DNA of 46,810 nt from Agromyces bracchium (GCF_009709675.1 NZ_WMLB01000044.1:1-46810), one strand, 5' to 3'. Counted from the first letter of the stretch, positions 31,304 through 40,316 are shown. A program made the numbers and translations. The notes: generated from the letters alone by a model not told the origin.

Positions 31304-32786
31304 ACACCGTCGACGAACGGCTCCACACCGCGGCACTCGCCGTACCACGCGACGAGCACCGCAGCGACCGCCGCGCACGCAAGCGCACGGCGCGCAGATC
31401 GAGGCGGATGCGCGGCGCGCGAAGACCTTCGAGGCACGCCAGCGGTGGCAGGCCGAGCGAGCGGAAGCCCGATCGGCCGCCTACCTCCCAGCCGCCGGCG
31501 ACGTCGGCCCGGAACAGCTCCGGATGCCGAGCCGGCTGAAGCTCCCGAAGCACCAGGACACCTCCGCCACGCTCGCCGGGCACTACCCGTTCCTCGCCGA
31601 GGCAGGGCTCGGATCGGCCGGCGTCTTCGTCGGGCAGGACCTGTACTCAGGCGGCTCCTTCGTCTACGACCCGTGGGTGCTGTACCAGCGCGGGATGATC
31701 ACCGCCCCGAACATCGTGCTCGCCGGGATCGTCGGCTCGGGCAAGTCATCCCTCGCGAAGTCGCTCTACACCCGGTCGCTGCCGTTCGGCCGCCGCGTCT
31801 ACGTTCCCGGCGATCCCAAGGGCGAGCACACGCCCGTTGCCGAGGCCGTCGGCGGCAAGGCCATCATCCTCGGCCACGGCCTCCGCAACCGCCTCAACCC
31901 CCTCGATGAAGGCCACCGCGCGGCATCCGCATCAGACTCCGAATGGACCGCGCAACTCGCGTCACGGCGCCGCGAACTCATCGGCGCACTCGCCGAAACC
32001 GTGCTCGACCGCGCGCTGACCCCGCTCGAGCACACCGCGGTCGACCTCGCACTCGCCGACGCCGTCCGAAGCGCGGAGGTGCCGATCCTGCCGATGGTCG
32101 TAGACCGCATCCTCGAGCCCCCCGCGGGCGACGACCGCGACGGCCGGCTCGCGGAGGACGGCCGGCTCGTCGGCCACGCGCTGCGTCGGCTCGTGGCCGG
32201 CGACTTGGCCGGTCTGTTCGACGGACCATCGACCGTCCGGTTCGACCCGTCGCTGCCGATGGTCTCCCTCGACCTCTCCCGAGTCGCGGAGAACTCGACG
32301 CTCATCTCGGTCTTGATGACGTGCTCGTCGGCGTGGATGGAATCCGCCCTCGCCGATCCCGCCGGCGGCCAACGCTGGGTCGTCTACGACGAGGCCTGGC
32401 GGCTGATGGCCTACCCGGCGCTACTGCGCCGCATGGACGCGCAGTGGCGGCTCGCCCGCCACTTCGGCATCGCGAACATGCTGATCTTCCACAAGCTCAG
32501 CGACCTCGACAACGTCGGCGACTCCGGATCCGCCATGCGTGCCCTCGCGTCCTCCCTACTCGCGAACGCGGAGACCCGGATCGTCTACCGGCAGGAACCC
32601 GACCAACTCGGCTCCACGGCGACAGCTCTCGGACTCAGCGGCACCGAGCAGCAGCTCCTGCCCGCACTCGGGACAGGCCAGGGGCTCTGGCGGGTCAAGG
32701 ACCGCAGCTTCGTCGTCCAGCACCAGCTCCACCCCGACGAGCTCGCGGCGTTCGACACCACGGCCCGGATGACCGCGAACCGATGA
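31300..32786 (+). CDS. VirB4-like conjugation ATPase with an N-terminal frameshift
   Basis: The natural start appears to be GTG 31300, overlapping the previous stop and reading MNTVDERLHTAALAVPRDEH. Near 31380 the frame must shift by -1 to continue as AHGAQIEADARRAKTFEARQ and on to the end. In that second frame no start exists until ATG 31524 (MPSRLKLPKHQDTSATLAGH), which would remove conserved sequence. The remainder is a VirB4/TraE-type ATPase: Walker A GIVGSGKSS, VYVPGDPKGEHTPVAEAVGG, acidic WVVYDEAWRLMAY, and FGIANMLIFHKLSDLDNVGD. It would energise the mating channel at the membrane. The shift may be a real inactivating mutation or a base-calling error. Confidence 0.78.
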
Positions 32787-32812
32787 CACCCATGCACGAG
32801 GAGGCACCCCAG

Positions 32813-33808
32813 ATGGCCGAGAGCGCCATGCAGAACCGCGAAGCGAGGATGATGCTCGCCGCCCTGTCCGAGCCGAATGACATCATCACCGGGACCCTGG
32901 TCGCGCACGTCGGCGCGACTGCCACTGTCGAACTGGTCACGACCGGCGACCGGCTGCCGAACGGCGTGGATCCCGCCGAGGGCGAGCTGTGGCGGCGACG
33001 ACTCGCGCCACGACTCAACCCCGGTCAGCTCGAGCGGATTCGCGCGGACATGGAACGCCACGACCTTCGGCTGCTTACACCGGACGACGTCGACTGGCCC
33101 GGCGAGCTCCAGCAACTCGGCGCGGGCGCGCCGATCGCGCTCTGGCTCAAGGGCAACCCGAGCCTGCTCGCCTCACCGTTGCCCGGGCGAGTCACGGTCG
33201 TCGGCGCACGCGCGTCGACGAGCTACGGCGATCACGTCGCCACCGAGCTCGTCTCCGACCTGGCCGCGCAAGGACGCGTCGTGATCTCCGGCGGGGCGTA
33301 CGGCATCGACGGGGCGGCACACCGCGCCGCGACCGCGACATCCCCCGGATCCACCGTCGCCATACTCGCGAGCGGCCTCGACCGCGCATACCCCGCCGGG
33401 AACGAGCAGCTCTTCGACCGCATCGCCGAGACCGGCGGCCTGATCGTCAGCGAACTGCCCCCGGGCGCGACGCCCACCCGTTGGCGGTTCCAGCAGCGGA
33501 ACCGGATTCTCGCGGTGCTCTCCGGCGCGACCGTCGTCGTCGAGGCCGGGCACCGGTCGGCATCCCTCAGCGTGGCCGGGCAGGCCCACTCGCTTGGCCG
33601 GCCCGTCGGCGCCGTGCCCGGACCGGTGACCAGCGCAGCAAGTGCCGGATGCCACCGGCTCATCCAGGAGGGCGTGGCGAGCCTCGTGACCGACGCACAG
33701 GACGTCACCGACCTGCTCGACTCGACCTCGGGTTTCTCCGGCGACCGCATCTTCGCCTACTCCCCCACCCGACGCTTCGATCGAGCCGGTCCCGGCCTGG
33801 TGCTCTGA
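32813..33808 (+). CDS. dprA: DprA/Smf-family DNA-processing protein (331 aa)
   Basis: The start MAESAMQNREARMMLAALSE at 32813 is chosen for its GAGGAGG with 8-base spacing; an ATG at 32783 overlaps the ATPase stop and is also possible. The Rossmann fold of DprA is clear: GRVTVVGARASTSYGDHVAT, VVISGGAYGIDGAAHRAA, AILASGLDRAYPAGNEQLF, RWRFQQRNRILAVLSGATVV, and VEAGHRSASLSVAGQAHSLG. DprA binds single-stranded DNA and loads RecA; copies on conjugative elements may help establish incoming single strands. It differs from the chromosomal gene context (topA/dprA), so it is an element-borne copy. Confidence 0.92.
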   Translation: MAESAMQNREARMMLAALSEPNDIITGTLVAHVGATATVELVTTGDRLPNGVDPAEGELWRRRLAPRLNPGQLERIRADMERHDLRLLTPDDVDWPGELQQLGAGAPIALWLKGNPSLLASPLPGRVTVVGARASTSYGDHVATELVSDLAAQGRVVISGGAYGIDGAAHRAATATSPGSTVAILASGLDRAYPAGNEQLFDRIAETGGLIVSELPPGATPTRWRFQQRNRILAVLSGATVVVEAGHRSASLSVAGQAHSLGRPVGAVPGPVTSAASAGCHRLIQEGVASLVTDAQDVTDLLDSTSGFSGDRIFAYSPTRRFDRAGPGLVL

Positions 33809-33831
33809 ACCCGGCCACCGAGACTCGACCA

Positions 33832-35640
33832 ATGACCGCGACGCGAACGGGCACGCTCGGCGACGAGTTCGCCAACCTCGGCATCGCGCTCCTGATCGGC
33901 GCGACCGGACTCGCCCTCCTGCTCCGAGTCGCCGGAACGATCGCCGCCTGGGCCACCGGGCTCGCTCAGCCGGCCGGCGGGCCCGAGACCGGGCTCGCCG
34001 TGCTCCTGAACCCGGCCGATCCATCCGCTGCCCTCGAGGCCCCCGGACTGCAGCCCGTCGCCTTCTGGCTCACCGCCGTCGTGCTCATCACGATCGCGAT
34101 GGGCGCGGCGGCCTGGGTGTGGCGGATGCTTCGCCGCACGTCTCGCGCGCGCAAGCTCGACCCGCACCGGCTCGCTGGCATCGCGACACGCGCCGAGGTG
34201 ACCCGGGCCGCCTCCCGCTCAGCACTCATGAAGCGCGCCGCACACCTGCGCCCTTCCCTGACGGACGCACGCCCGACCGACGTCGGCTACGCGCTCGGCC
34301 ACGCCCGCGGCACCACCGTCTGGGCGAGCGTTGAAGACTCGATGCTCGTCATCGGCCCGCCGCGATCCGGAAAAGGCGCGCACATCGTGATCAACGCGAT
34401 CCTCGACGCGCCCGGACCGGTCGTGACGACCTCCACCCGACCCGACAACCTCACCGTCACCATCCGCGCCCGGCAGCGGGTCGGCCCCGTAGCGGTGTTC
34501 GACCCGCAGCAACTCGCGGCGGGCGTCCCCGCCGGCCTGCGCTGGTCACCGATCCGCGGCTGCGAGGACCCGCTCACCGCGATGATCCGCGCGACCGGGC
34601 TCGCCGCCGGAACCGGGCTCTCCGCGGGCGGCGTCGACGCCGGCGGCTTCTGGGAAGCCAAGACCCGTACCGCCCTCCAATCACTGCTGCATGCCGCGGC
34701 CCTGGACCGACGCCCACCCGCAGAGCTCTTCCGGTGGACCCTCGACCCGTCCGCAGCCCACGACGCCGTCTCCATCCTGCTGAGCAACCCGAACGCCGCG
34801 ACCGGCTGGGGCGACTCACTCCAGGCCATGCTCGAAGCCGACCCCCGCACCCGCGACGCCATCTGGCAAGGCGTCTCGCTCTCACTCGGCGCCCTCGCCG
34901 ACCCCCGCGTGCTCGACGCCGTCTCCCCCGGCGACGGCGAAGCCTTCGACCCGGAACAGTTCCTCCGCAGCAACGGCACCCTGTACCTCCTCGCCACCGG
35001 CGCCGGCGCGAACAACTCCGCCGCCCTCGTCTCGGCATTCGTCGAAGACCTAATCGAGACCGCCCGAAGGATGGCCGCCCGCAACGCCGGCGCACGCCTC
35101 GACCCGCCACTCCTGCTCGCGCTCGACGAGATCGGCAACCTCGCACCGCTGCCCTCACTCCCGAGCCTGATGGCCGAAGGCGGCGGCACCGGCATCACCA
35201 CGATGCCCGTCCTGCAGTCCCTGGCACAGGCCCGCACCAAGTGGAGCGACAACGCCGCCAACGCGATCTGGGACTCCTCCATCGTGAAGATCGTCCTCGG
35301 CGGAGCATCCAACTCACGCGACCTGCAAGACCTCTCGACCCTCATCGGCGAGCGCGACGAAGCAACCGACGCCACCACCGTCGGCGACCGCGGATCCCGC
35401 TCCTCGCAGCGCTCGACCCGCCGCGTGGCAACCATGCCGCCCGACGCCATCCGAACGCTTCCCTTCGGCACCGGGCTCATCCTGCTGCGCGCCGCTCCCC
35501 CGGTCATCGCCAAGTTGCGCATGTGGACGAACCGAGCGGATGCCTCGCAGCTGCGGGCTCATCGAACCGAGATCGAGCAGCTCCTGAGGATGCCTCCACG
35601 CGCGGTGCCAACTGACACGCCGTCGGTGGATGACAACTGA
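33832..35640 (+). CDS. VirD4/TraM-type type IV coupling protein (602 aa)
   Basis: ATG at 33832. Two transmembrane helices (about 16-42 and 76-98) are followed by a cytosolic ATPase. Walker A is GPPRSGKG at 175-182 (MLVIGPPRSGKGAHIVINAI); the acidic Walker B is LLLALDEIGNLAPLPSLPSL, followed by EGGGTGITTMPVLQSLAQAR as in TraG/TraM-recognition domains. Coupling proteins recruit the relaxase-DNA complex to the mating channel. A relaxase, its expected partner, is missing from this window. The C-terminal 40 residues are hydrophilic and variable. Confidence 0.9.
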   Translation: MTATRTGTLGDEFANLGIALLIGATGLALLLRVAGTIAAWATGLAQPAGGPETGLAVLLNPADPSAALEAPGLQPVAFWLTAVVLITIAMGAAAWVWRMLRRTSRARKLDPHRLAGIATRAEVTRAASRSALMKRAAHLRPSLTDARPTDVGYALGHARGTTVWASVEDSMLVIGPPRSGKGAHIVINAILDAPGPVVTTSTRPDNLTVTIRARQRVGPVAVFDPQQLAAGVPAGLRWSPIRGCEDPLTAMIRATGLAAGTGLSAGGVDAGGFWEAKTRTALQSLLHAAALDRRPPAELFRWTLDPSAAHDAVSILLSNPNAATGWGDSLQAMLEADPRTRDAIWQGVSLSLGALADPRVLDAVSPGDGEAFDPEQFLRSNGTLYLLATGAGANNSAALVSAFVEDLIETARRMAARNAGARLDPPLLLALDEIGNLAPLPSLPSLMAEGGGTGITTMPVLQSLAQARTKWSDNAANAIWDSSIVKIVLGGASNSRDLQDLSTLIGERDEATDATTVGDRGSRSSQRSTRRVATMPPDAIRTLPFGTGLILLRAAPPVIAKLRMWTNRADASQLRAHRTEIEQLLRMPPRAVPTDTPSVDDN

Positions 35641-35657
35641 GTTCCGGACATCAGTCT

Positions 35658-35673
35658 TCGAATGTATGTTCGA
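35658..35673 (+). promoter_or_regulatory. Candidate LexA SOS box
   Basis: The 16-mer TCGAATGTATGTTCGA differs at one position from the actinobacterial LexA consensus TCGAAC-N4-GTTCGA and is flanked by an extended palindrome (CTTCGAA...TTCGAAG). It lies 3 bases before the ATG at 35677, where LexA would block transcription of the following gene. This supports choosing 35677 rather than the ATG at 35662, which lies inside the palindrome. Recognition is by eye from the known consensus. Confidence 0.6.
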
Positions 35674-35676
35674 AGC

Positions 35677-36219
35677 ATGCGGTACTGGCAGCCGAAGCTC
35701 CGGGGCGTCCGACCCGGGACCTGGCTGCAGTTCGACGGCAGCCGGCGCATTGCCGTCATCCGAACCGTTAACGCCGGCTACCCGCCGCGACCGTTGCTCC
35801 GCGCCGACACGTGGGCAGCGGATGACGCCACGCGGGACTTCATCGGCTACTTCCCCATCGACGAGCTCCGCCTTTGCGCCGAGATGGTCTGGAGCCTCTA
35901 CCAGGAAGCGACCACCGCCCCGCCGGAGGACATCACGATGAACGCCAGACAGCACGGCCCCGACAAGTGGCACCCGCTCCTCAACGCCGACGAGAACCGC
36001 CCAGGCTTCTGGACCCTGCGCGACGCCGACGGCCACACCTACGGCGGCATCCGCATCACCCGCCAAGGCACGGACGTCTACTACCTCGCCCAGTACCGAG
36101 GGAATCCGATCGGCCGATTCGATCGGCTCCGAACCGCGGCCGAGAACGTCCACCTCGCCCACGTCCGTGCGACGCAGCACCACCGGCCATTCGATCACGG
36201 GCCCGTGCCGCGGCCTTGA
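35677..36219 (+). CDS. Unrecognised protein under a putative SOS box (180 aa)
   Basis: The start MRYWQPKLRGVRPGTWLQFD at 35677 is preferred because the in-frame ATG at 35662 lies inside a LexA-like palindrome. No Shine-Dalgarno is seen, so a leaderless transcript is possible. Content: RIAVIRTVNAGYPPRPLL, FIGYFPIDELRLCAEMVWSL, and a second half with WTLRDADGHTYGGIRITRQG and YYLAQYRGNPIGRFDRLRTA, which resembles a small beta-rich repeat. No family was recognised. It follows the coupling-protein gene by 36 bases, and its own control element suggests DNA-damage-responsive expression within the element. Confidence 0.65.
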   Translation: MRYWQPKLRGVRPGTWLQFDGSRRIAVIRTVNAGYPPRPLLRADTWAADDATRDFIGYFPIDELRLCAEMVWSLYQEATTAPPEDITMNARQHGPDKWHPLLNADENRPGFWTLRDADGHTYGGIRITRQGTDVYYLAQYRGNPIGRFDRLRTAAENVHLAHVRATQHHRPFDHGPVPRP

Positions 36220-36443
36220 GCCGCATGACATCCCTGCTCATCGATCCGGACTATGAGCTTCTCCCGACGGGCAGTATTCGTGGCTCACGATCGCGATCGC
36301 AGGCACGATCCCCTTGCGGGCATCGCCCGCATGAGGCTCCGTGGCGAGCGGTGGGGCGCAGGCCAGCGTGGCGTCCAAATCGACGCGTTGCGCGAACCAG
36401 CCGCTAACCCGCGGGGATCGCTGCCGCGCATCTACCGCGGCGA
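36220..36443. other. Short intergenic stretch without a supportable gene
   Basis: Several overlapping open frames of 60-72 codons occur on both strands, none with a ribosome binding site or recognisable protein. The plus-strand frame from about 36253 (MSFSRRAVFVAHDRDRRHDP) has an Arg-rich, shadow-like composition. I see no terminator hairpin. It separates the SOS-box gene from the DUF4238 gene. Confidence 0.4.
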
Positions 36444-37367
36444 ATGAACGCGACACACGATACTAAGGATGTGACGGCACCCAAGAAGCATCATTTCGTT
36501 CCGCAGATGCTGCTCCGCAAGTTTGCATCCGCCGACGGAAGCCTCCGTGTGTTTGCCATTGACCGCGAAGCCACCTACACGTCGAAGACGCTGGGGCTCG
36601 GGCAGGTTAAGGGCGGTCACAACCGCGTCCGTCCGGACGGGACCGTGGACCGCGAGTTCCTGGAGCAATGGATGTCGAGTCTCGAAGGAGCGGCCGCAGA
36701 TGATATCGCGAAGCTGGTGGCCTCGAATGAGCTAACGGTCGATCTCAAGGACTATCCGGCGCTTCCATGGCTCGCGAGCCTGCAGCACAACAGAAGCCGC
36801 GCCCTCATGGGGTACCTGAAGGCCAGGCTTGAAGCGGAGTCGATGACGGGCTCCGCTCTCGAAACGCAAACCGCCATCCTTGACGTCACGGCCAGAAACG
36901 TACTCCGTGCCTGGGAGTCATCGAAGGACGAGTACGCAAGACCGAAGGATCAATGGGACTCGATGGTCTCCGTCTTGGGCTATCTCAGGTGGGATGTGCT
37001 TCGGTACGAGAAACCGCGCCTCGTGGTATCAGACGGGTTTGCGGCGCAGTACGGGGTCGCGCCCGAGTACGAGGCGGCCTACGACAAAACTGCCAAGAAC
37101 TGGGCGAAGCACGGAATTGGAGTCCCGCAGCATCAGGCGGCGTCGTTCACTATTCCGCTCACGACACAGGTAGCGCTTCATCTTCATCATGGCGACGCGC
37201 GCAAGTACCTGTCCGCTCAGCAGGTGAATCAGCGCACCATCTACGCCGCGCGTTCCTTCGTCGCGTTGCCGAGCGACTGGACACTTCCTGATGAGGCACT
37301 CGGCGACGTCGGCGAGTGGATCGATACGCAGCGCTTCGTGCGATCCATGATCGCGAAGAACGCCTAG
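36444..37367 (+). CDS. DUF4238-family protein (307 aa)
   Basis: The N-terminus has the DUF4238 signature KKHHFVPQMLLRKFASADGS, then LRVFAIDREATYTSKTLGLG. Later blocks: FLEQWMSSLEGAAADDIAKL, WLASLQHNRSRALMGYLKAR, and a C-terminal TIPLTTQVALHLHHGDARKY. Length is typical. DUF4238 proteins are soluble, of unknown activity, and frequent on mobile elements and in defence islands; the conserved HHFVPQ tract has been suggested to form an active site. GC is lower than in neighbouring conjugation genes, suggesting separate acquisition as cargo. The start is the first ATG; the ribosome binding site is weak. Confidence 0.82.
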   Translation: MNATHDTKDVTAPKKHHFVPQMLLRKFASADGSLRVFAIDREATYTSKTLGLGQVKGGHNRVRPDGTVDREFLEQWMSSLEGAAADDIAKLVASNELTVDLKDYPALPWLASLQHNRSRALMGYLKARLEAESMTGSALETQTAILDVTARNVLRAWESSKDEYARPKDQWDSMVSVLGYLRWDVLRYEKPRLVVSDGFAAQYGVAPEYEAAYDKTAKNWAKHGIGVPQHQAASFTIPLTTQVALHLHHGDARKYLSAQQVNQRTIYAARSFVALPSDWTLPDEALGDVGEWIDTQRFVRSMIAKNA

Positions 37368-37419
37368 TTCGGATCCCTCACTGCGAGCGTGCAGGCGGCG
37401 TGCTCAGTATTGTGGCGCC

Positions 37420-37995
37420 ATGCAGCGAATGCCGGCGTCCCTACTCGTCGCGCTCATCCTTTCGGGCGTTCTCGTGGTCACCGGTGTGCTGGTGATCCTC
37501 CTTGCGCCTCAGGCATCAGCGTCATTCGGATGGTTCGCCTACCAGCCGCTTTCCGATGCGGTGTTCGTCCCCGGCGGGTTCATCGTCCTGTCGCAGGCAG
37601 CCATCGTCGGCGGGGTCCTCGCGATCGTGGGCCTCATCGGACTTGCTGCCGTCGTTGGCTTCGCCTTGGGCCGTCGCCGTCGAGTAGCCGATCCCTCAAT
37701 GACGACGCCCTCAGACGGGATCGATGACGCTAACGCGATGACGAACGGAATGCACCTTGCCGATCGGTACGAAAGCCACTCGGGGCATTGGCCACTCGCC
37801 ATTTACGCGGCGGACAAGGACCCGCTGGAGTGCGGCGATCAGATTGAGGTCGACCCATCCGAGGAACTGACCAGGTCCGACGCCAAGGACCCAGCCGACG
37901 GGCATCCAAGCGATGAAGCCGACCGGGACGACCATCCAAAGAAGGACGCCTCGGACGACGAGCAGCGCGAAGACGCTGATGCTTCCGACCGCTGA
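37420..37995 (+). CDS. Small membrane protein with doubtful C-terminal half (191 aa frame)
   Basis: ATG at 37420 reads MQRMPASLLVALILSGVLVV and continues with two clear hydrophobic segments (residues about 7-30 and 52-84: FIVLSQAAIVGGVLAIVGLI, GLAAVVGFALGRRRR). From about residue 98 onward the composition turns to acidic low-quality sequence and lies wholly antisense to a better-looking minus-strand gene at 37711-38013. The N-terminal half is probably real; the C-terminal extension may reflect a lost stop. A two-helix membrane protein of unknown role is the safest description. Confidence 0.5.
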   Translation: MQRMPASLLVALILSGVLVVTGVLVILLAPQASASFGWFAYQPLSDAVFVPGGFIVLSQAAIVGGVLAIVGLIGLAAVVGFALGRRRRVADPSMTTPSDGIDDANAMTNGMHLADRYESHSGHWPLAIYAADKDPLECGDQIEVDPSEELTRSDAKDPADGHPSDEADRDDHPKKDASDDEQREDADASDR

Positions 37996-38013
37996 GGATG
38001 CCGTCTCCTTCAC
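37711..38013 (-). CDS. Small membrane protein, minus strand (100 aa)
   Basis: ATG at 38013 gives MKETASSAVGSISVFALLVV, then RGVLLWMVVPVGFIAWMPVG and GQFLGWVDLNLIAALQRVLV, ending RHRVSVIDPV. The hydrophobic N-terminal part and the orderly VDLNLIAALQR segment look like a genuine protein, more so than the plus-strand frame opposite. Ribosome binding is uncertain (GAAGGAG lies about 5 bases upstream). Function unknown. It is convergent with, and overlaps by 285 bases, the plus-strand open frame. Confidence 0.55.
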   Translation of the reverse strand: MKETASSAVGSISVFALLVVRGVLLWMVVPVGFIAWMPVGWVLGVGPGQFLGWVDLNLIAALQRVLVRRVNGEWPMPRVAFVPIGKVHSVRHRVSVIDPV

Positions 38014-38089
38014 GCCTCGACCCTATGTCCGATCTCGATCCGTCAGTGAGAACGGCCCGCCGCCGATGCACCGGCGGTAGCGTCTGAGA

Positions 38090-38239
38090 ATGGATCCTCT
38101 TCTCGGGGGCGTCCTCGTCGTGTTCCTGCTCGGACTCATCAGTGTGACCGGTTCGCTCCGTGTGATCCGGGAGTCGTCCGAGCGGACTGCAACCGCAGTC
38201 GAGGCACCGTTGGAACTCGAGCGAGCGAAGCGACCGACT
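38090..38239 (+). CDS. Single-pass membrane micropeptide (49 aa)
   Basis: ATG at 38090 encodes MDPLLGGVLVVFLLGLISVT followed by a charged tail GSLRVIRESSERTATAVEA and a TGA at 38237. One N-terminal transmembrane helix is evident. The reading frame is short but compositionally coherent; the upstream CTGAGA is a poor ribosome binding site. Together with the neighbours it makes a cluster of three small membrane proteins on the element. No known family. Confidence 0.4.
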
Positions 38240-38265
38240 GAGTGACTTCTGTCGTTCGGGATCCC

Positions 38266-38562
38266 TTAGCGGGCGCCCGAGCGTTCGCCAGCGGTCTTGC
38301 GGTTCAGGGCCAGTTGACGAATCCAACCGAGCGCGAGGACCAGCAGCCCGCACGCGAGTATCAACGCCCCAAGAGTGAGTAGCCAGCGTTCGGTCGGGGT
38401 GGCAGCGCTGAGCTCGACCATCAGGTCGTGATGCTCGGTGCCGGCGAGGTGGTCCAGCGCGAACACGCGGCTCGAATGCGAGAACAGCGCTGCGAACACA
38501 AGGCCGATTCCGACGGCCGCCATGCCGGCGCCCAGGACCAGGCCTCTAGTACCAGGCTTCAT
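38266..38562 (-). CDS. Two-helix membrane protein (98 aa)
   Basis: ATG at 38562 (MKPGTRGLVLGAGMAAVGIG) follows GAGAAGGGGCCCTCA. The first helix is about residues 7-27, an extracytoplasmic loop HLAGTEHHDLMVELSAATPT follows, then a second helix ERWLLTLGALILACGLLVLA and a basic cytosolic tail. No family was recognised. The open frame can be extended upstream to 38730, but that part is Arg-rich and unlikely. Confidence 0.6.
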   Translation of the reverse strand: MKPGTRGLVLGAGMAAVGIGLVFAALFSHSSRVFALDHLAGTEHHDLMVELSAATPTERWLLTLGALILACGLLVLALGWIRQLALNRKTAGERSGAR

Positions 38563-38774
38563 TGAGGGCCCCTTCTCGGCAAATGCAGTGACCTGAGCAT
38601 TCCACGTTCCGGGTCCTGCCCGGATGCCAAACTTGGCCGCTGCCAGGCGCATGATCGCGCAAGCGCCCTTGCCCCTCTGGCGTGGCCGTACGCAGGGCTG
38701 CCCACGCATTGTGTCGCCCACTCGGTACAAATTGTGCTAGACATGCGTCACAACTTTCAGGATGGAGTCGCGCA

Positions 38775-39821
38775 ATGCCCCCCTACGAATCACTCTCGAG
38801 CATCGGCTTTGTCGGCCTGTTGAGCATCGCCTTCTCGATCCAGACGTTCTCGCTGGTCGTCGCGGCGTTGGTTACGCCCGTGATTCTGATCGTCGCCAGG
38901 ATCCGCGAAGACCGACAGGTCGAGCGTGGATCGGTCGGGTCGGCTCCGGCGGTCGAGGCGTGGTACCGGGCGGAGCGCGTCACGCTCAGTGTCGCTGCGG
39001 GTGCGGTCATCGTGGCGTTCGTCTTCGTCTACCACGTGCCGGGATACCTGTTCGATCTGGTGAACATCGTCGAGTGGTGGAAGTACGCGACCCCGGTCTT
39101 CGCGGCCGCAGTCGGTGTCGCCGCGGCATTCGTCGTGATCGCGTCCAAGCGGTCCGGTCGGACGGAGCAACCGGTCCTCGCGCCGACTCGACGCACCTGG
39201 GCGAGCTTCAGCGGGAAGATGGGCCTGATCGGGCTGAGCGTGTCAGCGGTCGCGCTGGTCGGGACGACGATCGCGGCGGGCTCGGCATCCTCGGCCGACG
39301 CAGCCGGTCGATTCATCTACCTCGACCTCATCGCGCCGAACGCGTCGATGCCTACCGTCAGGCCCTGGTTCTACGGCTGGGACTTCGGGGTGCCCGTGCT
39401 CATCTGCACCGTCGCCCTGGTCGCGGTCACCTGGCTTGCCTTGAGCGCCAACGCGTACCGCCCGTACCGTCGTGCGGACACCGTGAACGTCGAGCGCCTG
39501 GCCCGGACCCGCACCGCGACCGCCATCGCCCGAATCGCGGCCGGCGGAATGCTGCTCGCGCTCGGCGGAGCATGGCGGTTCATCGCCGAGGCAGGCAAGA
39601 TTTCGCGGGTGGTCATCGAAGACGGAGCGCAGGAACAGACGTTCGACACCACCTGGCGGTACGCCGAGTTCGCCCTCGCCGCCGGCTGGCTCGCGCCCGC
39701 AGTCGAGATCACCGCGCTCTCCGTGCTCCTGCTAGCGGTGAGCGACCTCCGCATCGCACGGTCACGCCACCACGCGACACCGAACGCGGATCCGGTCGTC
39801 GAGACCGCGGCGGCACGATGA
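38775..39821 (+). CDS. Polytopic membrane protein paired with a GntR regulator (348 aa)
   Basis: ATG at 38775 (MPPYESLSSIGFVGLLSIAF) follows GATGGAGTCGCGCA. Hydrophobic segments occur at about 8-37, 72-92, 107-127, 150-170, 206-228, 255-275 and 315-335, giving around seven helices. Motif-poor; a YRAERVTLSVAAGAVIVAFV segment is typical of the membrane proteins co-transcribed with YtrA-type GntR repressors. It overlaps the regulator by ATGA. It probably acts in envelope stress or small-molecule export, but no substrate can be named. Confidence 0.7.
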   Translation: MPPYESLSSIGFVGLLSIAFSIQTFSLVVAALVTPVILIVARIREDRQVERGSVGSAPAVEAWYRAERVTLSVAAGAVIVAFVFVYHVPGYLFDLVNIVEWWKYATPVFAAAVGVAAAFVVIASKRSGRTEQPVLAPTRRTWASFSGKMGLIGLSVSAVALVGTTIAAGSASSADAAGRFIYLDLIAPNASMPTVRPWFYGWDFGVPVLICTVALVAVTWLALSANAYRPYRRADTVNVERLARTRTATAIARIAAGGMLLALGGAWRFIAEAGKISRVVIEDGAQEQTFDTTWRYAEFALAAGWLAPAVEITALSVLLLAVSDLRIARSRHHATPNADPVVETAAAR

Positions 39822-40228
39822 CCGCCCAACCGGCCGCCCCTGCGTCGGACGAGAGCAGTCCCGCGCTGGCGATCTACCGCCAGTTCCGTGGACTGATCGT
39901 GTCCGGGCAGCTCGGCGCCGGCGAACGACTTCCAACCGTGCGCCAAACCGCCGCCGACCTCGGCGTAGCCCCAGGCACCGCCGCGAAGGCATACAAACTG
40001 CTGGAACGCGACGGCCTGGTCGTCACCCGAACCGGCGCCGGCACCCGCGTCGCCGACGGCCCCGCGGTACTACCCGGTCCGATCGTGCGACGTCTGCGCG
40101 ACCTCATCACGGCCGCCGACTCCGCCCACGTCGAACCCGACGACGTCCTCGACGCACTCCGACTCATGTGGCGGACCTCCGCGGCATCGCTCCACCCACC
40201 GGTCGCGCACGATCGCACGCCCAGTTGA
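39818..40228 (+). CDS. GntR-family (YtrA-type) transcriptional repressor (136 aa)
   Basis: ATG at 39818 overlaps the membrane-protein stop. The winged helix-turn-helix is clear: SPALAIYRQFRGLIVSGQLG, AGERLPTVRQTAADLGVAPG, TAAKAYKLLERDGLVVTRTG, AGTRVADG. The C-terminal part is short (about 55 residues), as in the YtrA subfamily, which lacks a large ligand-binding domain. It likely represses its own operon with the membrane protein. A short palindrome ACAAATTGT at 38727-38735, about 40 bases before that operon, is a weak operator candidate. Confidence 0.88.
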   Translation: MTAQPAAPASDESSPALAIYRQFRGLIVSGQLGAGERLPTVRQTAADLGVAPGTAAKAYKLLERDGLVVTRTGAGTRVADGPAVLPGPIVRRLRDLITAADSAHVEPDDVLDALRLMWRTSAASLHPPVAHDRTPS

Positions 40229-40316
40229 AGCGCCCACCAACCGAGGTGCGTCCACCACTTGCAGATACGCGCCAGCCTGCACCTGACTGTCTGATCAGCA
40301 CGCAAAGGAGAGACCG

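Noticed and set aside
36238..36456. 72-codon minus-strand frame between the SOS-box gene and DUF4238
   Set aside because: No ribosome binding site, no recognisable motif, and overlap with equally poor frames on the other strand.
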